Shown piece by piece: positions 1 to 8,290 of a DNA stretch of 51,966 nucleotides (position 1 is its first letter; every line of letters starts with the position of its first letter). A model generated the notes under the pieces. It worked only from the letters and a program-made list of their open reading frames with translations. It did not search any database and had not been told where the DNA came from. Source of the stretch: Sphingobacteriia bacterium (lineage in GTDB: Bacteria > Bacteroidota > Bacteroidia > NS11-12g > UBA9320). The DNA is taken from NCBI GenBank assembly GCA_008080835.1, contig VMDK01000031.1:1-51966 (forward strand), given 5' to 3'. Both the position numbers and the translations under genes were made by a program.

Positions 1-653
1 TGTAAGATCCATGACGGGTCATTGATCCTTTGCAACCCAAAGCCCAGTTGATCCTGAATCTCACCCAGGAGTTCACACATATCTCCCTTAAAGGTAAGAA
101 TAAAAGCTGGCTTCAGATGCCGCAGCTCTAACTCAACAAGCTCTCGGGTTGCTTGATAGTATTCACCTTTTAAATTCCAAGCTAGCCCACCTTCGGGATG
201 TATGTCCTTTTGTCCCTGATTGAGGGAGTATTTATAGAAATTGGTAACTGCCACGTAGTGGTGAACCTCATCCAATGGGATCTTCAATCCATTTCTTATA
301 TAGAGAGCCAATCCTGCTAATGCGGCAGTTACTCCCCTCTTGAATGGCTCTACCTGAACATTGTGAAACGAAAATGAACCTGAAGGATACTTTGTATTCA
401 TTTTGAAATCATAATACAATCGGTCGACCAGCTTATTTGGATTTCCCTGATACATTTCACGTATTCCACCTGTGAACGAAATGTTCTGCGCAGTAGAATA
501 GAGCATAAGCCCGCCTTCCGAGAATTTATTACCTACAAATGGGACATAAGGAGGAAAAAGCTGTCCATTGTCGAACTTGGACGACATCAAATTGCGAAGA
601 TCAGAACTGAAACCAGGATCATAATTTTCGAATTGGTTTCTTAGTCTTTGCAT
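1..653 (-). CDS. Unknown protein, N-terminal part (cut by window edge)
   Basis: Reading the minus strand from the ATG at 653 gives 217 sense codons with no stop to the window edge, so the C-terminus is missing. The start begins MQRLRNQFEN; the body is soluble, with no signal peptide or membrane segment. Visible pieces are a Gly-rich segment near residue 45 (FSEGGLMLYSTAQNI), a TNFYKYS segment near residue 140 and a KPAFILTFKGD strand near residue 190. The order of a glycine loop, an NFYxY stretch and a late KPxxIxxxG strand faintly recalls uracil-DNA-glycosylase-like folds, but I do not recognise a family and this is only a guess. It begins 18 bases after the stop of the DtxR/MntR regulator gene on the same strand, so it may be co-transcribed with it. 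Its codons look somewhat more AT-rich than those of its neighbours. Confidence 0.75.
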   Translation of the reverse strand, partial: MQRLRNQFENYDPGFSSDLRNLMSSKFDNGQLFPPYVPFVGNKFSEGGLMLYSTAQNISFTGGIREMYQGNPNKLVDRLYYDFKMNTKYPSGSFSFHNVQVEPFKRGVTAALAGLALYIRNGLKIPLDEVHHYVAVTNFYKYSLNQGQKDIHPEGGLAWNLKGEYYQATRELVELELRHLKPAFILTFKGDMCELLGEIQDQLGFGLQRINDPSWIL

Positions 654-671
654 GATTCGGGATTGGTTAAG

Positions 672-1331
672 TCAACTTACCGCCTGCACCAGCAAATTCT
701 CCGCTACCTTCTGGCTCAGCACCTCATTTTGTCGGCTACCGTAACTCACGTGTACCGAATTATCGAAAGATTCTACGCTTAGCAGCTTCAAGCGGGTACC
801 GATGCGAATATCACGACCGTCAAGATACAAGAGCAGTTCTTCTGGAGTGGATTTTAAGGCGGAAAGACGAACAGTAGTTCCTGGTTTGCACTCGGTGAGT
901 ACTAGTAATTCCCGTTGAACTACATTCCCCTTTTTGTCGGGGATAGGGGACCCGTGCGGGTCGAGCGTGGGAGAACCCAGCAGTTCATCCATACGGTCGA
1001 AGAAGCGCTGCGATTGTATATGCTCGATCTGTTCGGCTACGTCGTGCACTTCTTCCCATCCAAAGCCCATTTGCTCTACGAGGAACATCTCGGTCAGGCG
1101 GTGCTTCCTAACGATCAGGGCTGCTTTCTTCGCGCCTTTCTTCGTGAGTTTGATGGGTTTGTACTTTTCGTATTTCACAAAGCCCTGCGCATGCAAGTTC
1201 TTGATCATGGAGTTACTGGTCGGACTGCTTACCTGCAAGGCACCGCTGAGATCCGACATGGACACTTGGCCCTTGTCGTCCTGCAGATTGAACAGTGCTT
1301 TCAGATAATTCTCCTCAGTAACCGATGCCAT
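672..1331 (-). CDS. DtxR/MntR-family metal-dependent transcriptional regulator
   Basis: The 219-residue protein should repress metal-uptake genes when loaded with Mn2+ or Fe2+. Residues 1-60 form the winged helix, residues 65-120 carry the dimer and metal site, and residues 145-219 resemble a FeoA/SH3-like domain. Likely ligands are H77, E100, E103 and H104, matching the H77/E99/E102/H103 pattern known from Bacillus subtilis MntR. The ATG at 1331 is preferred because it starts the conserved MASVTEENYL and follows AAAGGCG. The frame stays open to 1415, but that extension would run over a palindrome and into the start region of divergent menB. A near-consensus TATCTTCG -7 box lies at 1363-1356. 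The metal it senses cannot be told from sequence. Confidence 0.9.
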   Translation of the reverse strand: MASVTEENYLKALFNLQDDKGQVSMSDLSGALQVSSPTSNSMIKNLHAQGFVKYEKYKPIKLTKKGAKKAALIVRKHRLTEMFLVEQMGFGWEEVHDVAEQIEHIQSQRFFDRMDELLGSPTLDPHGSPIPDKKGNVVQRELLVLTECKPGTTVRLSALKSTPEELLLYLDGRDIRIGTRLKLLSVESFDNSVHVSYGSRQNEVLSQKVAENLLVQAVS

Positions 1332-1371
1332 GGATCGCCTTTGATTTTCGAGCAACGAAGATAGGACAGAA

Positions 1372-1388
1372 GAACAAACCTTTTGTTC
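1372..1388. promoter_or_regulatory. Perfect inverted repeat, candidate metal-regulator operator
   Basis: GAACAAA-CCT-TTTGTTC is a perfect palindrome with 7-base arms and a 3-base centre. It sits between the start of the DtxR/MntR gene (1331) and divergent menB (1429), just upstream of the regulator's likely -7 box. Autoregulation by the neighbouring regulator is an inference; the sequence does not closely match the B. subtilis MntR box. Confidence 0.5.
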
Positions 1389-1428
1389 GTCCAGAAGTTT
1401 GGATATTTGCGGCATAGATCAACGAGGT

Positions 1429-2271
1429 ATGAGCGATATCAATTGGCAGGAGATCGGTGGTTTTGAAGATATCACCTATAAAAAATGTAACGGCGTTGCA
1501 CGCATCGCATTCAACAGACCGGAAGTGCGGAATGCGTTCCGACCCAAGACAGTTGGAGAACTGTACAAAGCGTTCCTGGATGCACGAGAAGACACCTCCA
1601 TTGGGGTAGTCCTGTTTTCGGCTGAAGGGCCATCACCGAAAGACGGAGTGTACTCTTTTTGCAGCGGAGGTGACCAGCGAACAAGAGGACACCAGGGCTA
1701 TGTCGATGACGACGGAATGCCTCGATTGAATATCCTCGAGGTACAACGCCTGATCCGCTTTATGCCCAAGGTGGTCATTGCAGTGGTTCCGGGATGGGCT
1801 GTTGGCGGTGGACATAGTCTGCACGTAGTATGCGACATGACCCTGGCAAGCAAGGAGCACGCCATTTTCAAACAAACCGATGCCGATGTGACCAGCTTTG
1901 ATGGCGGTTATGGCTCAGCATATCTAGCCAAGATGGTTGGCCAAAAACGAGCCCGCGAGATCTTTTTCCTCGGTCGAAACTATAGTGCACAAGAGGCTCA
2001 CGAGATGGGAATGGTCAACGCGGTGGTACCTCACGAAGAACTGGAAGCCACGGCTTTCGAATGGGCACAAGAGGTACTGGCGAAATCACCGACCTCGATC
2101 AAGATGCTCAAGTTTGCCTTCAACCTCACCGATGACGGAATGGTAGGTCAGCAGGTATTTGCCGGTGAGGCGACCCGACTTGCGTACATGACCGGCGAGG
2201 CCAAAGAAGGACGCAACGCCTTCCTTGAAAAACGCAAACCAAACTTCAAGGACATCAAGTGGATCCCATAA
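1429..2271 (+). CDS. menB: 1,4-dihydroxy-2-naphthoyl-CoA synthase (MenB)
   Basis: MenB closes the naphthalene ring of o-succinylbenzoyl-CoA in menaquinone synthesis, in the cytosol. The 280-residue length and crotonase fold fit the family. Diagnostic pieces are FCSGGDQ near residue 85, the oxyanion-hole GWAVGGGHSL near residue 125 and FDGGYGSAY near residue 165, followed by VGQKRAREIFFLGR. The segment QTDADV has Asp where bicarbonate-dependent enzymes such as E. coli MenB have Gly, so this is probably the type that supplies its own carboxylate and needs no bicarbonate. I chose the ATG at 1429; a TTG at 1399 is in frame but adds ten unconserved residues and overlaps the regulator's promoter region. 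No other men gene is in the window. Confidence 0.93.
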   Translation: MSDINWQEIGGFEDITYKKCNGVARIAFNRPEVRNAFRPKTVGELYKAFLDAREDTSIGVVLFSAEGPSPKDGVYSFCSGGDQRTRGHQGYVDDDGMPRLNILEVQRLIRFMPKVVIAVVPGWAVGGGHSLHVVCDMTLASKEHAIFKQTDADVTSFDGGYGSAYLAKMVGQKRAREIFFLGRNYSAQEAHEMGMVNAVVPHEELEATAFEWAQEVLAKSPTSIKMLKFAFNLTDDGMVGQQVFAGEATRLAYMTGEAKEGRNAFLEKRKPNFKDIKWIP

Positions 2272-2361
2272 GTGGAACGGGATTTGTTAAATATTAACTG
2301 ATCCGCTCAAAAATATAGAGCATCTTTAATACGTATACTTGCATATAATTTGAATCAAACT

Positions 2362-2793
2362 ATGAAAACACTTCTTTCGCTCACATTGCTTCTGACTTTT
2401 GCCGTTAGCGCTGTTGCCGGCGACATCAAGGATTATGTCGGAAAATGGAACTACACAGAATTCGACGTGAACCTTCGCCCTGAGAAAAAAGCCAAGGTCG
2501 ATCAGTTCTTTCAGGACATGTACATCGAATTCAAAAAGGATATGACGTACTCGGCCAAGATCATGGGCACCGTGGAATCAGGAACCTGGGAATTGAATGA
2601 CGATAATTCCATCACGATCACCAACGGACGAGGAGACTCTAAAAAAATGCAGATCTCCGGTTTTAACGGTGAGACCATGACCATCGACATGGGTTACGGA
2701 GGCTTTATCATGAAGAAGGAAAAAGAAGACGAAGAGGAAGCCGAAGAAACAGGTCACGATCACGGTTCACACGATCATGATCACGATCATTGA
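2362..2793 (+). CDS. Small secreted protein with His/Asp-rich tail
   Basis: The predicted 143-residue precursor has a signal peptide (MKTLLSLTLLLTFAVSAVAG), a lipocalin-like small beta domain (GKWNYTEF through FIMKKEKE) and a C-terminal tail that turns from acidic (EDEEEAEE) to His/Asp-rich (HDHGSHDHDHDH). The beta domain resembles short lipocalin-like proteins of Bacteroidota with no assigned role. The tail has the makeup of Zn/Ni/Cu-binding regions, so periplasmic metal binding is plausible, which is interesting two genes away from a metal-dependent regulator. The frame is open from a TTG at 2350, but the ATG at 2362 starts the signal peptide. A strong hairpin follows the stop. Confidence 0.85.
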   Translation: MKTLLSLTLLLTFAVSAVAGDIKDYVGKWNYTEFDVNLRPEKKAKVDQFFQDMYIEFKKDMTYSAKIMGTVESGTWELNDDNSITITNGRGDSKKMQISGFNGETMTIDMGYGGFIMKKEKEDEEEAEETGHDHGSHDHDHDH

Positions 2794-2813
2794 TCGGAAC
2801 CAGGAAGACATAA

Positions 2814-2841
2814 AAAAAGGGAGCCATTGAGCTCCCTTTTT
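2814..2841. terminator. Bidirectional intrinsic terminator
   Basis: AAAAAGGGAGC, loop CATTGA, then GCTCCCTTTTT: an 11-base perfect stem with A and T tracts on both sides. It lies between two converging genes (stops near 2793 and 2858) and can end transcription from both directions. Confidence 0.88.
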
Positions 2842-2857
2842 CTTTATGCAGGTTTTC

Positions 2858-3301
2858 CTAGTGTTTGGATGCGTTCTTGAACCACTCCACGAGCAGCTTG
2901 CGCTGATCATCGGATAAATTCGCTTTGGAGTGCATGATCGCATACCCTTTCAGCGGCATTTCACCCTCACTCACCAGCTCATAACATTCTTCAAATTTGT
3001 GTTTCTTGCGTTTCTCCTTATAGGTTGACCACTCGGAAAAATTCATCTCTTCTCTGCCTTCGTCGATATGATCCTTAATGATCCAGCTCGCCGGAGCGAA
3101 ATTGGAATACCACGGATAGATCGTCTCGAAGGAATGGCAGTCGTAGCACGCTTGCTTGATGATCTCTCCTACTTCATGGTCCACATTCTCTACGGTTAAA
3201 AAGTCCTGCTCAGCAGGATATGCAGGATTCGTTTTGTCGATCCTGAAGAATTGCATGATCACCAGGACCACGAGCAACACCAACAGTATTTTCTTTATCA
3301 T
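2858..3301 (-). CDS. Membrane-anchored c-type cytochrome, Haem_bd family
   Basis: This 147-residue protein has an N-terminal membrane anchor (residues 4-19) and a periplasmic domain with one heme attachment site, CYDCH at 52-56. IYPWYSNFAPASW, a spaced Glu/Lys-rich helix and GEMPLKGYAIMH follow; the last contains the Met region likely to be the second iron ligand. This order is that of the heme-binding family Haem_bd (PF14376), common in Bacteroidota and thought to carry electrons in the periplasm; the partner is unknown. Its start overlaps the stop of the T9SS protein gene upstream by four bases, so the two are probably translated from one message. Confidence 0.88.
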   Translation of the reverse strand: MIKKILLVLLVVLVIMQFFRIDKTNPAYPAEQDFLTVENVDHEVGEIIKQACYDCHSFETIYPWYSNFAPASWIIKDHIDEGREEMNFSEWSTYKEKRKKHKFEECYELVSEGEMPLKGYAIMHSKANLSDDQRKLLVEWFKNASKH

Positions 3302-3783
3302 GGTTTGACAATTGAGCGTCGGAACACGCCGTCGTTGCTCAAGGACACCTCGATGGTGTAGAGCCCTTTGGCAATATCCGAAGTTGAAATTGTAGCCAAG
3401 TTACTATTCGAATACGAACGTTCCAAAACCTTTCGACCATCCACTGAATAGATCCTGATCGAACTGATGGTCTGCCCTTCATCTGCATTCACCTTCAACT
3501 CAGTCGTAAAAGGGTTAGGTGATACCGACAAATGCGTGATCGGCAATACGCGAACTCCAACATCATCCTTCTTGGCCGATTGTTGAAATCCTTGCCTCAT
3601 TTGAAGGGAACCGGCTTGCTTCAGCATCACCACGTTCTCTCCTATCGTATGGCTAACGGTGATTCCACCCGCTGTTCGAACACTCCCTGCGGTGGCAACA
3701 ACCGACCTATCGATCTGCTGCGCCTCGGTGTGGATCGCAGCGCACAACAGGACCGGTAGAATGATCTTCTTTACGATCCTCAT
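3298..3783 (-). CDS. Short secreted protein with T9SS type A sorting domain
   Basis: The 161-residue protein has a signal peptide (residues 1-21, ending HTEAQ), a short repeat-like segment (TAGSVRTAGGITVSHTIGENV) common in Bacteroidota surface proteins, and a C-terminal sorting domain. The sorting domain starts at LSVSPNPFTTELKVN near residue 86, continues with IRIYSVDGRKV and GLYTIEV and ends RRSIVKP. Such domains direct export through T9SS and are then cleaved and replaced by a surface anchor. Its ATG overlaps the upstream gene's stop by one base, so it is coupled to the broken S74 gene. Confidence 0.85.
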   Translation of the reverse strand: MRIVKKIILPVLLCAAIHTEAQQIDRSVVATAGSVRTAGGITVSHTIGENVVMLKQAGSLQMRQGFQQSAKKDDVGVRVLPITHLSVSPNPFTTELKVNADEGQTISSIRIYSVDGRKVLERSYSNSNLATISTSDIAKGLYTIEVSLSNDGVFRRSIVKP

Positions 3784-5768
3784 TATTTCTGCGATTTAAG
3801 TTCTTCTACTTCTTTCTTCAGTTCCTCGATCATCACCTGCTGCTCTTGCAAGGCTTTGGTAAGAACAGGAATGAGAGACATGTAATCTACTGAATTGTAC
3901 TCTTTAGTGATGATATCCTCCTTCTTTTCAGTCGGGTTCTCAATATGCTTTTGTTTGTGAACGAGATTCGGGAAAACTTCCTCAAGGTCCTGTGCAAGGA
4001 AACCGAATTGCTCGCCTTCCGGCAAATTCATTGTGGTCTGCGACTTGTCGAAAGAATAGGTCTTAGGCTGAAGTTGCATTACCTTGTTCAAAGCTGTTGG
4101 CATGGTTTCGATGTCTTTTTTCAAGAACTGATCTGAAGGACCGGTAAGCGTACCTGTATAGGTCAGGTCTCCATCGAAATACCCGGCAACTGCAGTTGAT
4201 GCACTATCGGCAACGGCGTATACACCATAGTTACTGTTCGACGAATTTCTCAATGCCAGGAAGAATCCACCGATGTTAAATGTTCCCGTACCGTTACTGT
4301 AGCTGTATACTCCATAGTTCCGTACATCAGATTCTTCGGCCAGGGTATATAGACCGTATGAGTTATCGGCTTCCGATCCAGCGATCGCAAGGACACCGTA
4401 ACTGGTCGCACCATTCACGGTACTGCTACCGGTAGTCACTGCAAGATTGCCAATCACCTCGGCGCTGGAATTGATGTCTCCTACTTCGCGCACGACCCAA
4501 CCGCCTGCATTTGAAGCCGGACTTGGATAGAGTCTGTAGTCAGCCAAAATGTTCACACCACTTCCGCTGGTAAGCGAATCCCAAACATGAAGTCGGGAAG
4601 TTGGACTGGTTCGGTTGATACCCACGTTGTCGTTTGCGCCTGAGTAAATGTTATTTCCGGACTTGCTCCATACAGACGAACTACTTCCTCCTCCGGAAGA
4701 GTCGTTAGCCGGTGCCCAGTTGCTTCCGTTCCATTTCAGAACTTGTCCGCTGGTCGGTGCAGTGCTGCTCACGTTACGTCCCTGGATCTGATTGGCATTC
4801 CAAATAGCAGAATTGCTACTCGCGCTGATCGTTCCCGATGCAATGGATATGCCTGTACCTGATGAATAGCTGGTGTTATCGTCAGTGGACAATGCCCATG
4901 TGGATCCGTTCCATTTCAAGATCTCACCATTGCTCGGACTTACTCCGGTTACGCTGTTCCCCTGGATGCTCGATGCATTCCACATCGGTGTTGAGGAATT
5001 TGCAGAGAATGTGGTGCCATTCAAAGACAACCCTGACCCCGCATTGTATGAATTCATATCATCATTGGCCAATCCCCAATTGGAACCGTTCCATTTCAAA
5101 ATGCTTGCGTTGGAAGGAGTTGAAGTAGTGACATCTCTTCCTTAAATTTTTGAAGCATTCCAGATGTTGTTGTCGTTCTCGGCAGCGATCTCTGTTCCGT
5201 TGATATCGATACCCGCTCCCTCAGTGTAGCTGCTTCCTGTATTATCTGTTCCGACAACCCAGTTGGTTCCATCGAATTTCAAAACGGCATTGTTTGACGC
5301 ACCGCTCGTGTTCACATCACTCAGATCGTTCAGATTGATGGAAGGAAGTTGCTCAACTTCCATTGCTTTCTTACTGTAAAGCGAGTAAGGCACACTTTGC
5401 AACTGCACGAGTCCCATGTTCACATATCCATCTCCCTTGTCGACTTCTACTTTCACAAAGTGATTGCTTCCGCCCCAATTAATAGAGCCAAAGGAACCGG
5501 AGAGAACCGATCCTTGTCCGACCACCAGACTCACATGTCTGTTATCCGATGTTGATAGTACATGAGTCTCTTCGTATTCTTTCACAGTACCGCTTACGCC
5601 ACTGTATACTCCAACGCGCATGGTGACTGATGTATTTGCCAGGGCATCTCCTGTATTGTCAGTGATGACTGCTTGATAGTTGATCCCTTCGGGCGATTGG
5701 GCCATTGAGTTGACCGCTGCAAAAGCGATGAAGAAGATCGAAAATAGGGTTGCTCGTAGTTTGTTCAT
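3783..5768 (-). pseudogene. Tail-fibre/S74-type surface protein gene interrupted by in-frame TAA
   Basis: One frame of 662 codons runs from the ATG at 5768 to the stop at 3783, broken only by a TAA at 5144-5142. The first part (208 residues) has a signal peptide (FIAFAAVNSMAQ) and the PEGINYQAVITD start typical of Bacteroidota surface proteins. A 60-residue tandem repeat follows, then a short-repeat region and a C-terminal Peptidase_S74 intramolecular chaperone domain (SDQFLKKDIETMP through FGFLAQDLEEVFP and VDYMSLIPVL) with a terminal coiled coil. The stop falls exactly where two later repeats have CAG (4964-4962 and 4784-4782), so it is most simply a CAA-to-TAA change. The part after the stop has no signal peptide and would not be exported alone. 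A sequencing error is possible. The gene is not evidence for a prophage. Confidence 0.82.
4720..5282 (-). repeat. 60-residue (180-base) tandem repeats within the S74-type gene
   Basis: Each unit carries L-K-W-N-G-S-x-W and then W-N-A-x-x-I-Q-G. The Leu codons of the last three anchors begin at 5099, 4919 and 4739, exactly 180 bases apart; the first copy (LKFDGTNW, near 5282) is 3 bases further off and more diverged. The unit probably forms a repetitive stalk. Confidence 0.85.
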
Positions 5769-5786
5769 TTTGTCTGATTAAGTGGG

Positions 5787-5794
5787 GAAAAATA
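5787..5794 (-). promoter_or_regulatory. Possible -7 element for the S74-type gene
   Basis: TATTTTTC matches TAnnTTTG at all but the last base and ends 18 bases before the ATG at 5768. No clear -33 element is seen. Confidence 0.35.
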
Positions 5795-5832
5795 GTAATT
5801 ATAGGTTACTACTTGTCTTTTAGAAATGTCAT

Positions 5833-6525
5833 TTAACGATTTAAGAATTCATTAATGATCGGCCTCACCGTGTCGGGATCCAATTTTTCCAATGGATGCG
5901 GTTGAGCCGTGACTTCCCGATATTCAGCGCTACCAAGACACTCAGTGGCCCAAATGCTTTCTTCACGACTCACCATGTTATCATTTTCTCCCCGCAGAAC
6001 CAGGAATGGAGTAGTGATGTTGTTGAGGTCTTCATCGACAAGTGCGCGACCTTGCTTCCCTAGTCCGATCATCATATCAGCAGTGGCTTGAAGCAATGCT
6101 TTCCAGTTACTTTCCCCATGTTGCATGCTGAGGTGGTTGGCAAAATTGGGCACCTTATCGCTGATAATGTCCGGATCCAATTTGCTGATCTCAGCGTCCG
6201 TCGACTCAGGATCCCAGTGCCATTTGGTTCCAAGAGTAATGATCTTACCGATAATCTCCGGTTGTTTGCCAGCTGCGATGGTGGCTACATATCCTCCCAT
6301 GCTGTAACCGAATATATCCACTCCATTCAAGTCATGCTCCCGAATGAATTCCAGAAGTTGATCGGCTAAAATATCAAGATCGAATGCGCAGTCGTCGGAC
6401 GCTTTATTTCCATGACCTTGGAATTCCATACGTATGACATCGTGATCCATTCGAAGGCTCTCATACATCTTCTGGGTTTGATGATCAGAACCCAATGCAC
6501 CATGCAGAAGGAGAATTTTATTCAT
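5833..6525 (-). CDS. Alpha/beta-fold hydrolase
   Basis: A 230-residue cytosolic hydrolase with the full triad: nucleophile S75 in GYSMGG, D182 in GENDNMV and H210 in AQPHPLEK. The LLLHGALGS segment near the start is the usual HG oxyanion element. The short cap region fits small esterases or MenH-like enzymes, but the substrate cannot be told. It is the last gene of a four-gene run (DoxX, membrane protein, GNAT, hydrolase) with overlaps or tiny gaps, and starts 2 bases after the GNAT stop. A role in menaquinone synthesis should not be assumed, as no other men genes lie beside it. Confidence 0.87.
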   Translation of the reverse strand: MNKILLLHGALGSDHQTQKMYESLRMDHDVIRMEFQGHGNKASDDCAFDLDILADQLLEFIREHDLNGVDIFGYSMGGYVATIAAGKQPEIIGKIITLGTKWHWDPESTDAEISKLDPDIISDKVPNFANHLSMQHGESNWKALLQATADMMIGLGKQGRALVDEDLNNITTPFLVLRGENDNMVSREESIWATECLGSAEYREVTAQPHPLEKLDPDTVRPIINEFLNR

Positions 6526-6527
6526 AG

Positions 6528-6998
6528 TTATTTGGTCTTGAGTTTCATTGAATAGTTTGTGAAAGCCACGCCATCTATACTCACTGTTTGTTCCACTACT
6601 AGTTTAAAACCGAATCTCTCGAAAAATGGGCGTGCGGTGATACTCACATCGCTGGCCATTTCTTCACCTTGTGATAGACCTTCGATGAGATGTTGCATCA
6701 GCTGGCTACCGATGCCTTGACCCTGATGGTCAGCATGGATATAGAATAGAACGAGATATCCATTTTCAGTCCAGGTCACCACTCCAGCGATGTCATCACC
6801 TTTGGTAGCTACCAGGCCACTTTGCTCCGCCAAGCGAGTTTCCATCCGGTCGACCAATTCCAGTCGGCCTGACCATTTCTCCACTTGTTCTGACGAATAA
6901 TCTCTGTTGTTCACTCTTCGCACGGTGTCTGCACACAATTGACAAATCGCCGGAGCATCTGAAACTTGAGTTTTTCTGATCTGCACAGCCTTACTCAT
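6528..6998 (-). CDS. GNAT-family N-acetyltransferase
   Basis: The 156-residue protein has the GNAT layout: an N-terminal strand IRKTQVSDAPAI, the central strand VTWTENGYLVLFYIHADHQGQGIGSQLM with the acetyl-CoA pyrophosphate loop QGQGIG near residue 97, and a C-terminal FFERFGFKLV element typical of the fold. It moves an acetyl group from acetyl-CoA to an amine that cannot be predicted from sequence. Its start overlaps the stop of the upstream membrane-protein gene by four bases, so the two are probably translationally coupled. Confidence 0.87.
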   Translation of the reverse strand: MSKAVQIRKTQVSDAPAICQLCADTVRRVNNRDYSSEQVEKWSGRLELVDRMETRLAEQSGLVATKGDDIAGVVTWTENGYLVLFYIHADHQGQGIGSQLMQHLIEGLSQGEEMASDVSITARPFFERFGFKLVVEQTVSIDGVAFTNYSMKLKTK

Positions 6999-7867
6999 CG
7001 GATAGTGCGCTTTTTCTCGTAGCGATACTTGTATGCGTCGAGCGTTGCTTCCAATGAGAATGGATCCTCCGTAAGATCTTCCAGATCTATGTCGATCCGT
7101 GTCATGAAAGTTTCGGGATCTTCGTCATCGAGTGCATCCGGGATATCCATCTCCAGTTCCACATCCAGAAGGAGCTCGAACAACTTTTGTTGCATAGTCA
7201 GAGCCTTGACCTGATAGTTCTTTATCTGATCCCATCTGTAAAGCACCCCCTGCCATTCGACACCTTTGTCATCAATGACCAGCAACTTTGACTTGCTTCT
7301 GAGTTTTTTCCACTCGAGGAAAGCCAGCACGAAGAATATCAAAGCCGCAATTCCGGCTTTTGGGGTTTCGATCATCAAATAGAGGGAGATAACCAATCCG
7401 ATCGCGTACGCGATGAAGTTCGTGTTTCCCTGTTTGTACTCAGTCCTGTCGGGATACTTCCGGTCGTCGACCTCCTCTAAGGTGGTCGCTTTGTTATCGA
7501 GGACAATGTACAGCTGCTGTAATCGATCTTTCTGGGATCGTGAAACCATTTCCCAGCGGGTGAATATGTGATGTCTGGGCCAAATGAGCTGACGATTGAT
7601 CGCTTTTTGCTCGAGTAATCGATAATCGCTCACTTTGGGATAGGCCCACAGTCTCCATTTGACTGCTTGAACACCCCATAGCCAGGTGCTTAGAAAGATC
7701 CCGATCACCACGGAAACAATTGCAGAGATTACGGCCATGTCTCCGGAAAAACTTTGAAATAACACGTAGGCTATGCCGATGGATCCGGCGAATATTGCCA
7801 GCGGCAGCCATTTGAGAAAGACATTGGCTCTCTTGAGCGCATCTTGAATGCTGAGCTCTCCACTCAT
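6995..7867 (-). CDS. Membrane protein of unknown function
   Basis: The 290-residue protein has two N-terminal membrane segments (about 18-40 and 43-65), a cytosolic loop with many Arg, Gln and Trp, and a second hydrophobic pair (about 152-185). A C-terminal cytosolic domain follows, with a PH-like strand run (LLVIDDKGVEWQGVLYRWDQIKNYQV) and an acidic end. The pattern of hydrophobic pair plus a strand stretch ending in W-x-x-I resembles bacterial PH-domain membrane proteins, but I cannot place it in a family. It overlaps both neighbours by four bases. Confidence 0.8.
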   Translation of the reverse strand: MSGELSIQDALKRANVFLKWLPLAIFAGSIGIAYVLFQSFSGDMAVISAIVSVVIGIFLSTWLWGVQAVKWRLWAYPKVSDYRLLEQKAINRQLIWPRHHIFTRWEMVSRSQKDRLQQLYIVLDNKATTLEEVDDRKYPDRTEYKQGNTNFIAYAIGLVISLYLMIETPKAGIAALIFFVLAFLEWKKLRSKSKLLVIDDKGVEWQGVLYRWDQIKNYQVKALTMQQKLFELLLDVELEMDIPDALDDEDPETFMTRIDIDLEDLTEDPFSLEATLDAYKYRYEKKRTIR

Positions 7868-8274
7868 CGTTTCCGAGAATTGAGGTAATGATCCAGGGAG
7901 TACTTACCCGGACCAAGGAGCATGATGACCATATAGCCCACCAGATATAGCAGGGCAAATTCTTTCTTTCCCCAAGGATCGTCGCCATGCACGATGAATG
8001 CTGCCACCATCATGGTGATGATGGGTGGGATCACTGCCCATCGGGTTTTGAAGCCTACGATCAACAAGACTGCACAAACCAGCTCCGCAAAAATGGTCAG
8101 GTACAATGAAATATCCGGTCCGAGCCAGATCGGGTCAGCAAAGCTGATGTCTCCCGGAGCGAACAACTTCATGAGTTTACTGTAACCATGAGGGATCATC
8201 ATTCCTCCAAATCCCAATCGGGCGATCAATTTAGCTCTGTCGGCAAAAATCTGTTCCCTGTTGTGTGAATGCAT
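7864..8274 (-). CDS. DoxX-family membrane protein
   Basis: A 136-residue, four-helix membrane protein with the DoxX pattern: LIARLGFGGMMIPHGYSKL in helix 1, a loop, LTIFAELVCAVLLIVGFKTRWAVIPPIITMMVAAFIVH and LLYLVGYMVIMLLGPGKYSLD. DoxX proteins are linked to quinone or thiosulfate oxidation in some organisms, but most, including this one, have no proven role. The ATG at 8274 is chosen because an exact -7 box lies 16 bases upstream; a TTG at 8280 is also in frame. It is the first gene of the run down to 5833. Confidence 0.87.
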   Translation of the reverse strand: MHSHNREQIFADRAKLIARLGFGGMMIPHGYSKLMKLFAPGDISFADPIWLGPDISLYLTIFAELVCAVLLIVGFKTRWAVIPPIITMMVAAFIVHGDDPWGKKEFALLYLVGYMVIMLLGPGKYSLDHYLNSRKR

Positions 8275-8290
8275 ATTCAACCTTGAACGA

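Noticed and set aside
915-1364. A 149-codon plus-strand reading frame
   Set aside because: It is antisense to the DtxR/MntR gene, whose protein shows clear family motifs.
3783-5768. A prophage tail-fibre gene
   Set aside because: The tail-fibre-like (S74) domain occurs in many Bacteroidota surface proteins; the gene has a signal peptide and no phage genes lie near it.
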